Shown: positions 37,881 to 51,602 of the stretch, in pieces
Numbering within the stretch: the stretch's first letter is position 1
Layout: the number at the start of each line of letters is the position of its first letter
Origin: Prunus persica
Taxonomy: Eukaryota > Streptophyta > Magnoliopsida > Rosales > Rosaceae
DNA length: 64,000 bases
Direction: 5' to 3'
Assembly (NCBI RefSeq): GCF_000346465.2
Contig: NC_034016.1
Span: forward strand, 1,339,481 to 1,403,480
Notes under the pieces: model-generated
The model's database searches: none
What the model saw: the letters and a program-made list of their open reading frames with translations, nothing else
What the model was told of the DNA's origin: nothing
Program-made: the position numbers and the translations under genes

Positions 37881-38459
37881 ATCAAGCCTACTTGGAAGAA
37901 TTATACTTACAAACACAATCATATTCCAAGCATATAATATAAGATGAAAAGATAACCCATCCATAGATTGCACAACAAAATCATTTGCTCACAATAATAA
38001 CCAATACAGTAGCTAGTAATATAATAGATAATTCAGTGATGGAGAAAGAGAGCGAGAGACTATATCAAGACTCTAATGAAGTGGTGTTCTTAGGAGCACC
38101 TATTGATACCAATAGACTACGTCTTCATTCGCGTCTTCTTGTGCTTCTTCCTGTTCCTGTAATATCCATGGTGTCAGTCACGTTAGATTAGAAAACCCCT
38201 TACTTCGATTAAACCCAACCAAAGTCAAGCCTACTTTGAAGAATTTAACTTACAAGCAAAGCATATTATAATTAAGATGAAAACATAAGCAACCATCAAT
38301 TTCACAACAAAATCATTTGCTTGCGTACATTTGAGTAGCTAAGATGGAAGATAATTCAGTTATAGAGATACTGTATCAGGGAATTAACAGCGGGTAAGGT
38401 GCTCGCGCGGATGAGCACATATTGCTAATAGCTCTAATGAAGTGGTCTTAGGAGCACCT
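37881..38459. repeat. Imperfect tandem duplication, about 344-bp spacing
   Basis: The first copy at 37,881-38,101 and the second at 38,225-38,459 share tcaagcctact, acaacaaaatcatttgct, the gataattcagt stretch and tctaatgaagtggt...aggagcacct. It lies directly downstream (minus-strand sense) of the RING segment of copy D and may hold a 3' exon or UTR. Confidence 0.75.
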
Positions 38460-38476
38460 GAGTAAAGTCCACTTAC

Positions 38477-38616
38477 TTTTGTGTGTCTGCACAAAGCGGG
38501 CAGTGAACAGTGTTGCTCTCCTCAGTGCATCTCTTGTGAAATCGATGATTGCAGGGATATTCAATGACTTCCTTAAAAGTATCATTGTAGAGCTCATCAC
38601 GGCAGCAGAAGCAATT
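38477..38616 (-). CDS. RING-H2 exon downstream of CDT1-like copy D
   Basis: After a TTGCAG acceptor the minus strand reads NCFCCRDELYND, YPCNHRFHKRC and VHCPLC: a C-x2-C, C-x-H-x2-H-x2-C, C-P-x2-C pattern, that is, a RING-H2 zinc-binding domain typical of E3 ubiquitin ligases. The exon ends at either a GTAAGT donor or an immediate TAA stop. The segment before it (FSFSIPECGDCS...NDY) is conserved in frame with copies B and C but stops at a TGA here. Whether the RING belongs to the CDT1-like transcript, ends it, or is a separate small gene is not settled by the sequence. Confidence 0.6.
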
Positions 38617-39304
38617 CTGCAAGTAATCACAGAAAAATTCATGTCATGAGGAGAAGTCAGTCGTAGTCATTCACATAATCACCACTGCAGTCGCCACATT
38701 CTGGAATTGAGAATGAAAATGGCTCACACTCAAGTACAAATTTCTAGAAATTAGAATTACATCAAGATTTGAGACCATGATAAAGCAATCAGTTCATAGC
38801 AATGACTCCAAAACTGGACCTCCTCCACATAACCCAAGGCCATACATATTCTACAATCCAGGCATGCCATGCAAATCCTTCAATCCAGACACTAACCTCA
38901 ATATCACTTCAAATATCGCATAAGGAACCTAGTGCCAATGTCATGGAAGGAAGACGTACATACATACTTACATATATGCAAATAACCATGGTTTGAAAAA
39001 CAAAATACAACCCAAAAAGAAAAAGCAATACCGTTGTTCATCACAGTAAGCAACTAGGCCTCGACACTGCAGTAGAATATAAATCTTGCCTTTTTGCAAG
39101 CCCAGCATCAATTAGTAATACATCTCTTCACAAGAATTAACGTTCTTATAGCATAAAGAAATACAAGCAGGTTACAATAAGTTGTTTTTCAAACATCACC
39201 AAAAAAACAATTAAATACAGTACACTTGGTTGCAGAGTTGTGTTGCAATGAATATGGAATTGAAACAAATTTAAGAAAAGAATAGAATCGAACAGAAACT
39301 GTAC

Positions 39305-42300
39305 CCCTGCATTCTTCACAAACGATCTTCTAAGAGCAAACAAGAATTCATAGACTTCATCGCTACCACGCGATTGTGGAGGCTTTATTGAACGCATTGC
39401 AAGCTGAAGCTGCGTTTCTACTTCCTCAGTTTCTTCTTTCTTAACCCTGCAAGAGAAGGCATGATCCATTTCTTTCTTTCTAGATGTTTCAAGTATTATG
39501 TGTTTCTAACTATTTAAAATCAAATAAATAAATTAAAAGATTTACCGAAGAATCCATTTATCGTTCATCTGTGCTTTTGAAATCCAATGAGGAAAGAGGA
39601 AAACTAATAGCTCCAGTTGTTTGTCAACCATCGCTGTGAAAAAACAAAAAAGGAGCCAGTGAAACAGCCACATCAAAAGGTTACACAAAAAATAATGAAG
39701 GTTAACAAAAAAGGAGCTGTTTGGCCACTTCGTGCTTTTATTGTCTTCAAAGGTTACAGAGATCACAAAATATATATTTTCTTTGCTCACTTACCCCTCT
39801 CATCATCATATAATCGACTAAAAAGAATAGCATCTTTAAATTCCTCCTTTGATATCTCCCAGCAAAAGTGATCTAGACGCCAATCCCGTAGTTTCCTAAT
39901 CCTAAATGCATCCCTAGCATTCAATTGATCTTCTTCAATGCTGCAAGAAGAAATGCAAGGATATCATACCATTGAAATTGAATTAATTACATAATAAAGA
40001 AAAGTTTAAGCACAACTCGTTTGACCATACCGCCTTTCAAGAGCCGGTCCAACACACACCATCTCTGTAAACCTGCAAAAAATATGTGATAGAAATCAGA
40101 CAACACAATGTTTGTACCTATGAAATGGCATATAGTGTGCATTTCTAATATTTGTCAAGAAAACAAAAAATAAAAGAAACTCACCGCTTGACTAATTTGC
40201 CCCCCACTTTTACTTCACAAATCAGTTCCGGTAGCAAGATGTGAAGCAACTCAATCAGATTTTCAATATCATCTGAAAAGATTTTCACTAACAGCTCTTC
40301 TTGTGGGATTTCTTTACGGCCCAAACACTTGATAAACCTCAAGAGCTTCGCTGCCGACTGAATATAATCCAACTTGCGAAAGCCGGGCCTTGCAAGTTCA
40401 TTGGTAGAAAGGGAAAGACGTCCATATAGTACACTCATTGCAAGCTGCTGTGCCACTGAAATTTAAAGGCGGAAATCTGAAATTTTACAAAAGATCAATT
40501 CAAAACCAAAGGAATACAACAATACACAGATTAATTAAAAACAACAGGTACACTTGATAATTCAAAAAGCCACAGTTCATCAATTAGACATTAATTGAAT
40601 CTCTAACATGGCACTTAGGAATTAACTAAAACCCTGAATTTGAAATCCCTAAATTAGAATGTAGAAAGAAAAAATACAAGAAATAAATGACAAGAAGAAG
40701 AAGAAGAGAACTGAAGAAGTAGGAGCCTACGAGAAGGAGAAGAAGGGAAGATGTCAGAGGGCTGGTGGAGTATTGATATATTAGAAGGAACAAAAAGAAG
40801 GCCAACAAAACCAAACCAAAGATGAATTCAAAAGAACAAGTCCACTAATTCATAAAGCCACAGCTCAGAAATTAGACATGAATTAAATCCCTAAGTTAGA
40901 ATCTAGGAAAAGAAGAAGAAGAGACTCTACTAATTCATAAAGCCACAGCTCAGAAATTAGACATTATAGACTCTAGCTCATACAGCCACAGCTCAGACAT
41001 TACACATGAATTTGAACCCTAAGTTAGAATCTAGGAAAGAAGAAGAGACTCCACTAATTCATAAAGCCACATCTCAGAAATTAGACTTTAAAGACTCCAC
41101 TAGTTCATGAACCCACAGCTCAGACATTAGACATGAATTAAATCCTAAGTCAGAATCTAGGAAAGAAGAAGAAGAGACTCCACTAGTTCATAAAGCCACA
41201 GATCAGAAATAAGACATTAAATGAAACCCTAAATTACAATTTAGGAAAGAAGAAGAAGAAGAAGAAGATTAGGAAAGAAGAAGAAGAGACTCCACTAGTT
41301 CATAAAGCCACAACTCAGATATTAGACATGAATCCCAAGTTACAAACTAGGAAAGAAGAAGAAGAGACTCCACCAATTCATAAAGCCACAGCTCAGAAAT
41401 TAGACATTAAACGAATCCCTAAATTAGAATTTAGGAAAGACGAAGAAGAAGAAGAAGAGACTCCACTAGTTCATAAAGCCACAACTCAGAAATTAGACAT
41501 GAATTAAATCCCCAAGTAAGAATCTAGGCAAGAAGAAGAAGAGACTCCACCAATTCAAAAAGCCACAGCTCAGAAATTATAGACTTTAAACGAATCCCTA
41601 AATTAGAATGTAGAAAGAAGAAGAATAAGAAGATTAGGAAAGAAGAAGAAGAGACTCCACTAGTTTATAAAGCCACAGCTCAGACATTAGACATGAATTA
41701 AATCCCTAAGTTAGAATCTAGGCAAGAAGAAGAAGAGACTCCACCAATTCATAAAGCCACATCTCAGAAATTAGACATTAAATGAATCCCTAAATTAGAA
41801 TTTAGGAAAGAAGAAGGAGGAGGTTAGGAAAGAAGAAGAGACTCCACTAGTTCATAAAGCCACAGCTCAGGCATTAGACATGAATTAAATCCCTAAGTTA
41901 CAATCTAGGAAAGAAGAAGAAGAGACTCCACCAATTCATAAAGCCACAGCTCAGAAATTAGACATTAAATGAATCCCTACATTAGAATTTAGGAAAGACG
42001 AAGAAGAAGAAGAAGAATATTAGGAAAGAAGAAGAACAGACTCCACTAGTTCATAAAGCTACAGCTCAGACATTAGACATGAATTAAAACCTAAGTTAGA
42101 ATCTAGGAAAGAAGAAGAAGAGACTCCACCAGTTCATAAAGCCACAGCTCAGAAATTAGACATTAAATGAATCCCTAAATTAGAATTTAGGAAAGAAGAA
42201 GGAGGAGGTTAGGAAAGAAGAAGAGACTCCACTAGTTCATAAAGCCACAGCTCAGGCATTAGACATGAATTAAATCCCTAAGTTACAATCTAGGAAAGAA

Positions 42301-43680
42301 GAAGAAGAGACTCCACCAATTCATAAAGCCACAGCTCAGAAATTAGACATTAAATGAATCCCTAAATTAGAATTTAGAAAGAAGAAGAATAAGAAGATTA
42401 GGAAAGAAGAAGAAGAGACTCACTAGTTCATAAAGCAACAGCTCAGACATTAGACATGAATTAAATCCCTAAGTTAGAATCTAGGCAAGAAGAAGAAGAG
42501 ACTCCACCAATTCATAAAGCCACATCTCAGAAATTAGACATTAAATGAATCCCTAAATTAGAATTTAGGAAAGAAGAAGGAGAAGGTTAGGAAAGAAGAA
42601 GGAGAGACTCCACTAGTTCATAAAGCCACAGCTCAGGCATTAGACACGAATTAAATCCCTAAGTTAGAATCTAGGAAAGAAGAAGAGACTCCACTAATTC
42701 ATAAAGCCACAGCTCAGAAATTAGACATTAACAACTCCACTAGTTCATAAAGCCACAGCTCAGACATTGGACATGAATTAAATCCCTAAGTCAGAATCTA
42801 GGAAAGAAGAAGAGACTCCTCTAGTTCATAAAGCCCCAGCTCGGACATTAGACATGAATTAAATCCCTAAGTCAGAATCTAAGAAAGAAGAAGAAGAGAC
42901 GCCACCAATTAATAAAGCCACATCTCAGAAATTAGACATTAAAGAATCCACCAGATCATAAAGCCACAGCTCAGACATTAGACATGAATTAAATCCTAAG
43001 TTAGAATATAGGAAAGAAGAAGAAGAGACTCCACTATTTCATAAAGCCACAGCTCAGACATTAGACATGAATTAAATCCCTAAGTTAGAATCTAGGAAAG
43101 AAGAAGAAGAGACTCCACCAATTCATAAACCCACATCTCAGAAATTAGACGTTAAATGAATCCCTAAATTAGAATTTAGGAAAGAAGAAGAAGGAGGAGG
43201 TTAGGAAAGAAGAAGAAGAGACTCCACTAGTTCATAAAGCCACAGCTCAGGCATTAGACATGAATTAAATCCCAAAGTTAGAATCTAGGAAAGAAGAAGA
43301 AGAGACTCCACTAATTCATAAAGCCACAGCTCAGAAATTAGAAATTAAAGACTCCACTAGTTCATAAAGCCACAGCTCAGACATTAGACATGAATCAAAT
43401 CCCAAAGTTAGAATCTAGGAAAGAAGAAGAAGAGACTCCACCAATTCATAAAGCCACAGCTCAGACATTAGACACGAATTAAATCCCTAAGTTAGAATCT
43501 AGGAAAGAAGAAGAAGAGACTCCACCAATTCATAAAGCCACATCTCAGAAATTAGATATTAAATGAATCCCTAAATTAGAATTTAGGAAAGAAGAAGAAG
43601 AAGAAAGTGGTGGTAAGGGGCTTACCGATACTCTGCCTGGTTTCTCTGCCTGGTCTAAATGTCTGAAACGCGAGAATAGT
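39305..43680 (-). CDS. CDT1-like protein gene, copy D
   Basis: Exons on the minus strand: a 5' exon ending 43,626; then 40,185-40,455, 40,031-40,072, 39,795-39,940, 39,546-39,633 and 39,305-39,446, all bounded by GT-AG and joining in phase. The 271-nt exon reads AAKLLRFIKCLGRKEIP...LLHILLPELICEVKVGGK, similar in layout to the geminin-binding winged helix of CDT1. The 146- and 88-nt exons read ISKEEFKDAILFSRLYDDER, then QLELLVFLFPHWISK, then ILRVKKEE, close to the CDT1 C-terminal winged helix that binds MCM helicase. CDT1 licenses replication origins in the nucleus; this protein is much shorter and lacks the long N-terminal region. A RING-H2 segment lies 0.7 kb downstream. I see no stop in the listed exons. 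The start codon is uncertain. Confidence 0.6.
40841..43600. repeat. Intronic tandem array, 84-bp unit in two alternating types
   Basis: About 32 degenerate units are made of ttcataaagccacagctcag, then a(c/a)attagacat..., then ccctaa...ttagaatctagg, then a GAA run and gactccac. Two unit types tend to alternate: acatgaattaaatcc and acattaaatgaatcc. Single founder-like copies lie at about 40,557-40,680 at the array edge. In copies B and C the same intron has only a 37-bp (GAA)n run between the same flanks (aaatgacaagaag on one side, ggtggt/ggaaggggctta on the other). The array sits between the 5' exon and the first winged-helix exon of copy D. Confidence 0.9.
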
Positions 43681-43689
43681 CTGGGAGCT

Positions 43690-44011
43690 GATGGGATTAA
43701 AAGGCCTAATTGTTTTTATTTGTTTTGTGGATTTAAAAAAAGTAAATAAAGACTTGCAGTGTTTTTTTTTTTTTCCGTGTGGTGTTGAATGTGGAGCTTT
43801 AAGAGTCTATTTTTGAGAAAATTAGTATAATCACTAAGAAGCTATAGTTTTATAGGGAATCCATTCAATATGGAAATTGGAGGGGAAAAACCCCCCCTCC
43901 ACTTATTGTCATGTTGTAAAAATAATTAGTGGGAGAAATTATATTGATGCCCTTACATTTCTAGTTGTAATATTTTGACTTTATGGTGTAAAATCTTCCT
44001 TAGAAAGCTTA
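43690..44011. promoter_or_regulatory. Upstream region of copy D
   Basis: The sequence gagaaaattagtataatca near 43,816 matches copies A, B and C upstream of their 5' exon, so family homology extends here. A promoter is inferred from position only; no core element is clear. Poly-T at about 43,762. Confidence 0.35.
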
Positions 44012-44325
44012 GGGCCCGTTTGATAACCATTTAAATTTTAGTTTTAGTTTTCATTTTTTGTGTATAGAAGAAAATGAGAGTAAGAATGGAAGTGAGGATG
44101 AGATTGAGAGAGAGGATGAGAGGGAGGAGTAACAAAAGTGAAAACAAAATAATTTTGTTTTCACTTTTGTTACTCCTCCTTTCCATCCTCTCCTCTTATC
44201 TTTCCTCTCAATCCCCTCTCCAATCTCATTCTTACTTCCATTCTCCCTCTTCTTCCTCTGTACTCTAGCACAAAAAATGAAATCTAAAAACTAAAATTAT
44301 TGAAATGGTTATCAAACGAAACGCC
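44012..44325. mobile_element. Hairpin MITE, 314 bp
   Basis: The terminal sequences gggcccgtttgataaccatt and (reverse complement of the right end) ggcgtttcgtttgataacc are inverted repeats. The inner arms pair almost along the whole length. The centre at about 44,123-44,178 is a near-perfect palindrome (gtaacaaaagtgaaaacaaa against tttgttttcacttttgttac). The single strand would fold into a long hairpin. The GGGCCCGTTTG start suggests a hAT-like MITE, but a clear target duplication is not visible. Confidence 0.8.
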
Positions 44326-45165
44326 TCTGGAGTTTTAGATTCGGGAGTTAAATTAACAAAATCAAAAAATGAAATAACTAAAAAGAAATCATCCCTTGTG
44401 AAGCTTGAGGAGTGCCGAATTGTTGAGCTTGACAATCTCCCTTGTGTTATGCCTCATGATATATGATAATTTTTTTTCAAAAAAGGATCAGATTCTATTT
44501 CCTGGCACCAATATACCTGATGTAATAAAAATTAGGGTTTTATTTATTTATTTTTTTAATTTGTAGTTGTTAGATTTATTAAGGGTATATGTGGAAGAAT
44601 AATCCTTTTGTGCAAGTCGAGTCTATGTGTCAACAAAAGAATGCCAAAGGCAGACTGAGGAAGGTAGATAGCAATTCTTTTTTCTTCTTTCTTTCTTTCT
44701 TTATTTCCGGGTCTCTATACGGTATATCTTTTGAGAAGCTAATATGAGAGTGGATACTCTAGCATAAAAAGGACATATCTCTACAAATACTTGTATCTTG
44801 TTTAACAATTTTCTTTTGGATGTTAGTACTTAGGTTAAAGTTTGACTTGTTTGGTTATAAGATACCTAGATGATCTTCTTTGTAACTTACAAAGTGTTTT
44901 TTACTATGTTAGAGTGTTTTGAGGGATTTTTTTTTGTGAAGCACAAGATCTAAATGCTTGACTACACAAAAATTGCCAAATCAAGCCTAAGGAACCCTAT
45001 GAAAGTCTAGATAAACACGACCCCGCAGGACAAATGTTGGTCACAGGTATTAACAAATAATTAAACTGAATACAAATTGAAGACAAAAGAAGTATGAACA
45101 GAAGATACACATGCTCAGCAAATCAGTGAAAGCTATTCTTTATGGTGTGCAATAGTATTTACCTC
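44326..45165. other. Intergenic
   Basis: No gene is recognised. A (CTTT)n run lies at about 44,686-44,703. Confidence 0.5.
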
Positions 45166-45171
45166 AGGCGT

Positions 45172-46830
45172 ATAAAATTTCTGAAATTTCAATGCGATAC
45201 ATTTCTTTTTCACCACGGCCTGCAACATATGTCATTTGTTTTAGTGTATATCATCGGTTCGAAGAAATAAACATTTCATTTTTTATTTTTTTCAGTTTAG
45301 AGAATGAAAAAATATAAACTGAAAAAATATAAACAAATGAACTGAACTCAAAGTTGTAAAAGAAAAACAAAGCTCACCTCTGTAGCCTTGTCACAAGACA
45401 ATCCAGATGACAACGTTTGAGAGACAGAAACTAAATGACCTAAGTGAAACTGGATCATCCTCTTAGAAAACAATATAAAGATTTAATAACCCATGACTGT
45501 TGATATGCAGCAGCCCTGAACTAAAACAAATCTATCCACCACTGGAAAAATTTGACGGTACCAAGCCTGAACAATACAGAAGCACCCACTTGGAAGTCTT
45601 ATGTATCATTGGGCAGGAGAGGATTTCTTCATGTCAAATAAGAACTTTTTGATTAGGTAGAGACATTTAATTGGTGAAAACAGCCAATGATACCCACTCC
45701 AAAATCATATTCCTTTGAAGAAGCATCTTTTAAGGTTTTCGGAGAACCCAAATTCCCACCATGCCTTGCACGCCAAATAGCTTTCAAAAAGGAAGTAGTC
45801 GTTAACTTCAACATGGAAGCAAGAAGATAAATATCTCTTGTTGTTGTGTGGGGGGCTCCTCAGGTATCCACTACTAAATCCAAATCATGCACCCATAAGA
45901 ACCAACACTGATACTTGTGGACTTTTGTCCCCTTCTCTATACACAGCATGGTATCACTAACATCACAAAAACAGCTTCCAAGTAATGCTACCACCAAAGA
46001 CTGACAAAATATAATCTTCACATGATTCATCAAAAATATGTTGGCTCTCATTTATGTATGCAGTAGAAGCAGCTATCAGGTCAGCATATTGCACAAATAC
46101 AATATACCACAAAAAATAATCTGAATTGGTACCTAGATCATAAATTTTCCCTCTTGTGATTTGTTGAATATAAGATTCAGCATAAGTTTGGCAACTCCTT
46201 GCTAGCATGGATGAACTACCATGACAACATTGAACACCCAAACGATGCAAATCCACAAGTGAACTAGACGTGTGGTTGGTTGGTGAACAAAAGGGCAGAC
46301 CTTTCAAATGTTGTTAGATGGCATTCCAGAAGACTGATACCTGGTCTAGCATCCTTCAAAGACTGGTCCGCATCAATGGCTTCAGAAATCAATAAAACTG
46401 AGATGTGTCTGGACCTTTTTTGGATCTCAAAGCATGATGGGTTGGGAAGCAATGACGCCGCAGCACTGACGCTCAGTTGAGCAACTCTAAAATGCTTGCC
46501 AAAGTCACAGGATAATAATCTTTTAAGTTCTCAAATGCTAGCTCGCCATAAACTGACGACATTAAATCACCAACACAACACTTCCATTACGATCACCTTC
46601 AACAAAGGGGTGCTGAAACAGCATTTCAGTTGTGCAACAAGTAGAATCGGCAAGAATAAAGTAATCTCCCAACAATCCACGTGCTAAAAGTACATCTGCA
46701 AACAATAAATCGAACTTCAGTTGTGTATAGATGCAATAACTCTTACATAAGTAATGAAACATTTCAGAATGGCATAAGAACTTCAGATGGAAGAATGACA
46801 GCAGAATTTGAAAGAGATCAAACTTCATTC
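45172..46830 (-). pseudogene. Unrecognised decayed multi-exon gene
   Basis: The minus strand shows two well-bounded exons: 45,376-45,456 (RMIQFHLGHLVSVSQTLSSG ... DKATE, donor GTGAGC) and about 45,163-45,220 (acceptor TTGCAG, AVVKKKCIALKFQKFYTPE, donor GTAAAT), in compatible phase. Upstream is a long coding-like stretch at 45,963-46,307 (HRLGVQCCHGSSSML, YIVFVQYADLIAAS, EDYILSVFGGS). Another lies to 46,452 in a different frame, and one at about 46,562-46,720 (TEMLFQHPFVEGDRNGSVV). Frame changes and stops separate them. I do not recognise the family; a large helical-repeat protein is possible. Confidence 0.4.
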
Positions 46831-48053
<1,223 letters not shown>

Positions 48054-48073
48054 TATATATATATATATATATA

Positions 48074-48471
48074 CAGTCCCCTTCTATTGAGGGATCCCTC
48101 AAATAATTTTATTTGAGGGACGCCATTTAGGGTACCCTACAATTCTTTTCCCAATAATCCAAACCATCTATTTTTTAGGTATTCATTCATAGATCATCCT
48201 TACAAAAAATTAGACAAATCGGAAACCGTTTCGACATCCAATTGTGTCTTACAAAATCAATGAACACGGTGCTTTAAGAAAAGTACTAAAATTTCAATAA
48301 CTCAATTGAGTGGTCACATGATATCGGATTCAAGTGATTTTTTGTAGAGATGATCTTTGAATGAGTATCTACAAAATAGACGGTTTGGATTAGTGAAATA
48401 CAATCCGGAGTGGGGCCTACAAGGGGTGTCCCTCAAATAAGCTTATTTGAGGGATCCCTCAATGGAAGCTC

Positions 48472-48475
<4 letters not shown>
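48074..48475 (+). mobile_element. hAT-like MITE, family member 2 (complete, 402 bp)
   Basis: It starts CAGTCCCC and ends ...CTCTG. Its terminal inverted repeats share attgagggatccctcaaat and inner tatttgagggac. It sits inside a (TA)n microsatellite, so an 8-bp tatatata duplication fits hAT but is not diagnostic. Relatives lie at 34,775-35,167 and 59,886-60,113. Confidence 0.75.
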
Positions 48476-48518
<43 letters not shown>

Positions 48519-49216
48519 TAGTAGGTGTTTCTTTAGGGAAGACTTCCAAGTGTGAGTTGCTTCAAAATAAGGGGTGTATGAGTATAAGTGCTTCCTACAT
48601 AAGAACTCCTAAACAAAGGTCATGCAAGTGTTTTTAAGTTGTTCTAAATTAGGAACTACCAAACAAGCCCTAACATTCTAGAAGCTAGCCTAGACGTATC
48701 TCAAGAGTAAGGATTGCTTAAAGGAACCTGTCGATAGAAATTGCTCCTATGAAACCGGTTTTAATGGAAAAGTGCCCAAGAGCTGAACTATCGTCCTAAG
48801 AGAACTCCTATTTTTCCAATGTGGAGTGTTTATATTCTAAGAGTCCACCACACTTCTAAACTTGACATCCTCGTTGGCAGATTTGGGTTGACCAATGAAC
48901 GGCTCACTTGGCACGAACATGAATATGAGCAAAAGTGCTTTCTAGAGAAACATTGCCCGACAGGCGGGCACCTTATTGAAAGAGGTGTTGTTTGAGGCTT
49001 AAATTTTATTTTTGTCATTTTCGTTTAGAATTTGGTTTTCGTGTTTATTTTTAAGCTGAATTTTCTAACCTACCCAAGTTGAAAGTTTACTGAAAAGTGA
49101 ATTAACAAACTTGTTTGATAGATAAAAAATAAAAATAAAAATATTGGGTATTAATTTGTAACAAAAATAATGTATGGAATTTCTATAGATACAAGAATAA
49201 TAATAATAATGATAAT

Positions 49217-49274
<58 letters not shown>

Positions 49275-50500
49275 AAGAATAAAATTTGAAGGAGAAAGAG
49301 AGAAAGAGAGAAAGAAAAGATCTAAAGTCTATGGGTCAATGGATATGAAAACTAACCTAAACTCCGTAAAATAAAATAAAAATTAAGCGTAATTAGCCTT
49401 AGATCAGGAACTGATCAACCATATTTCTATAATGCTCCATCAATCTAAATATATATTCAGTGGTTATTAATCTAATATAAGAACACTGATGATGATGATG
49501 ATGATGATATAAGAAACTATGAAGGAAGTAATTCTACAGAAATAAGACGTCATCAAAACTAAACTTTTCTCGTAAAACTCATGAGGAAGGTATGTAAGTA
49601 ATTAATTAGTATAGGGTGGCTCACCTGTGCGTCTGGCTGCTCTGCAGTCTACCCCAGAAACCACCACCCCTTCGAGACCCAACAACCCCATCCACAAAGG
49701 CTGTTCTGCAGTCTACCCCAAACACCACCACCCCTTCGAGAAACCCAACAACCCCACCACGAAACAAAGTGGCTGGTTCCGGCAGATCCGATCCAACCAA
49801 GAACGACGTTTATGTTCATAAAATTAAGTATAAATATTGCTGCTAGCATCTCTCGGAACTTGGAAGGTCCGATTCTTTGAAGGGCAGGGTGCTTGCAGTA
49901 TTTTCTGTGCATCCTGGTAGTTGTTAATTAGGGCCTTGTCTTGTCTCCCTTAGTTTCTTTGGTCTCTGGTTTTGTTTTCTTTTCTTTTCTTTTCTTTTTT
50001 GGGTTGCTTTGCCTCCCTCAGTCTAATAAATCTTTCTGGGTTTGCCTCTCTCAGTCTAATCATATTTAATTATTATGGGTAATATAGTAATTACATATTA
50101 AAAGTTTTAACTTACTTACGCATGTTATATATGTTATGTTAGTTTTATTTTTCTACACCTATTTTTTCTTCTACCACATTTCTCTCTCCACTCTCCTGCA
50201 ATAACACAACCTCCTTTTTCATGCATGATTTTAGGACTGGGTTTTGCATTAGGGCTCTTTTTCTTTTTTTTTTCTTTTTTGGTCGAAAAGGGCTCTTTTT
50301 CTTTTTTAGAAGGCACGGTTGTAAATGAGAGAAAACTTGAAATTATAATACAATGATTAAACAAACAAAAATAGAAAAGTTTTGGGGTCTGTGCCATGGT
50401 GTGGTACGCGCGGCTAACAATGCTCGACGTGTAATATACAATGTCTTCTTCCAGAAAGGAATCTTTATTACGGCAGTTTTCTCGTAGAACCAAGCAATGA
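48476..50500. other. Intergenic with microsatellites
   Basis: It holds (TA)n at 48,474-48,513, (AAC)n at about 49,217-49,278 and (GAT)n at about 49,487-49,509. A 64-bp tandem duplication lies at 49,637-49,765. CT/T-rich runs lie at about 49,975-50,000 and 50,258-50,310. No gene is supported. Confidence 0.55.
49637..49765 (+). repeat. 64-bp tandem duplication
   Basis: Two units starting ctgctctgcagtctacccc (49,637) and ctgttctgcagtctacccc (49,701) share accaccaccccttcgaga. They lie in a Pro/Thr-rich 76-codon ORF (49,616-49,846) that may be chance. Confidence 0.75.
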
Positions 50501-51602
50501 AGGACGTAAAAAAAAGGGTCCCATCCCAACAACCGACCCCTCTTCCATGTTCACGCACGCGCACAAGTCAAGGCACTTTACTTTAATTGGTAAAGCTTTT
50601 ACTTTATTTCTGATGTCTTTGTGACCGTTGCAATCTAACGGCTGTGGGTAATCCGTTCCCAAATCGATTTGGCCCACTTCAAATCAAACCCATGCCCCCA
50701 ATTTTGGGTTCGGGTCAGGATAATAAACACGTCAAAAATGCTTAATCTAAATCCGACCCTTTTACTAGCTTCCATGAAGTGATTGTAGGAGCATGCAATT
50801 GCGTAGTCAGCTTTCACAAATGGTTATGCTCCCATCAAAAATCCATAATCTACGCCCACAATGGTTAGTACATTCACAGAGTGACTATTTCTTTTTTCTT
50901 TTTCCTTTTTGTCAAACAGAGTGACTAGATCTTTAACCGAGAAGAAAAACATAACAACTCATAACCTACAAAGTTTGCTAGTTCAAAGTCATCTCATCAG
51001 CATCAACGTAGTCATCAGCTTTCCCTCATGCCATATTTCTGCAATAATTCAAATAAGAATGTCATTAGCTTTCATGTTTTCTTGTTCTGCCTATTAGTTT
51101 ATCTTACTTAGGTAAAGAAGTTCATAAATAAATTACACAAGAAGCCCAATAATTTGAGAGAAATAACATCATGCATCTGAATAATCATAAAGGGAAGCAG
51201 GATGCACAAAGACACGCATCACACATCTTCCATTTTCCATCTTCACAGGTACTACCTCAACCATTTTCTACATCACCTCAATATACGAAACACATATCTC
51301 TCTCCAACAGAATTCATGAGAGAATGAATTGTCCACCCTGCGATTCATCTTGGCTCAAACACATCATTTTCTTAATCTATGGAATAAAATCTGAAATAGG
51401 TAAGGATACATGCTAATCATTCTAAATACCTCAAAAATGATTATAATATCAAGCACTGCGAAAATATTTAAACATATATATTGATTGCAATCTAAAGTTA
51501 AATGGCATGCTTCAATTTCCGAGTTCTTTATGAATTGGTGCAACTCAATTTTTTGGGTTGGAGGGGAATAATTAGGTGAAGAGGCAGAAGGCTTGCTGAT
51601 AC

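Noticed and set aside
40841..43600. Regular repeats that could suggest a CRISPR array
   Set aside because: Units are contiguous, degenerate and without unique spacers, and the region lies inside a plant intron.
50134..50532. 132-codon minus-strand ORF
   Set aside because: Lys-rich low-complexity sequence over CT-rich DNA, no domain, and only the last part lies in the duplicated block.
50635..50817. Minus-strand ORF repeated in copy C (60,293-60,475)
   Set aside because: Its conservation is explained by the recent duplication; no family or splice support.
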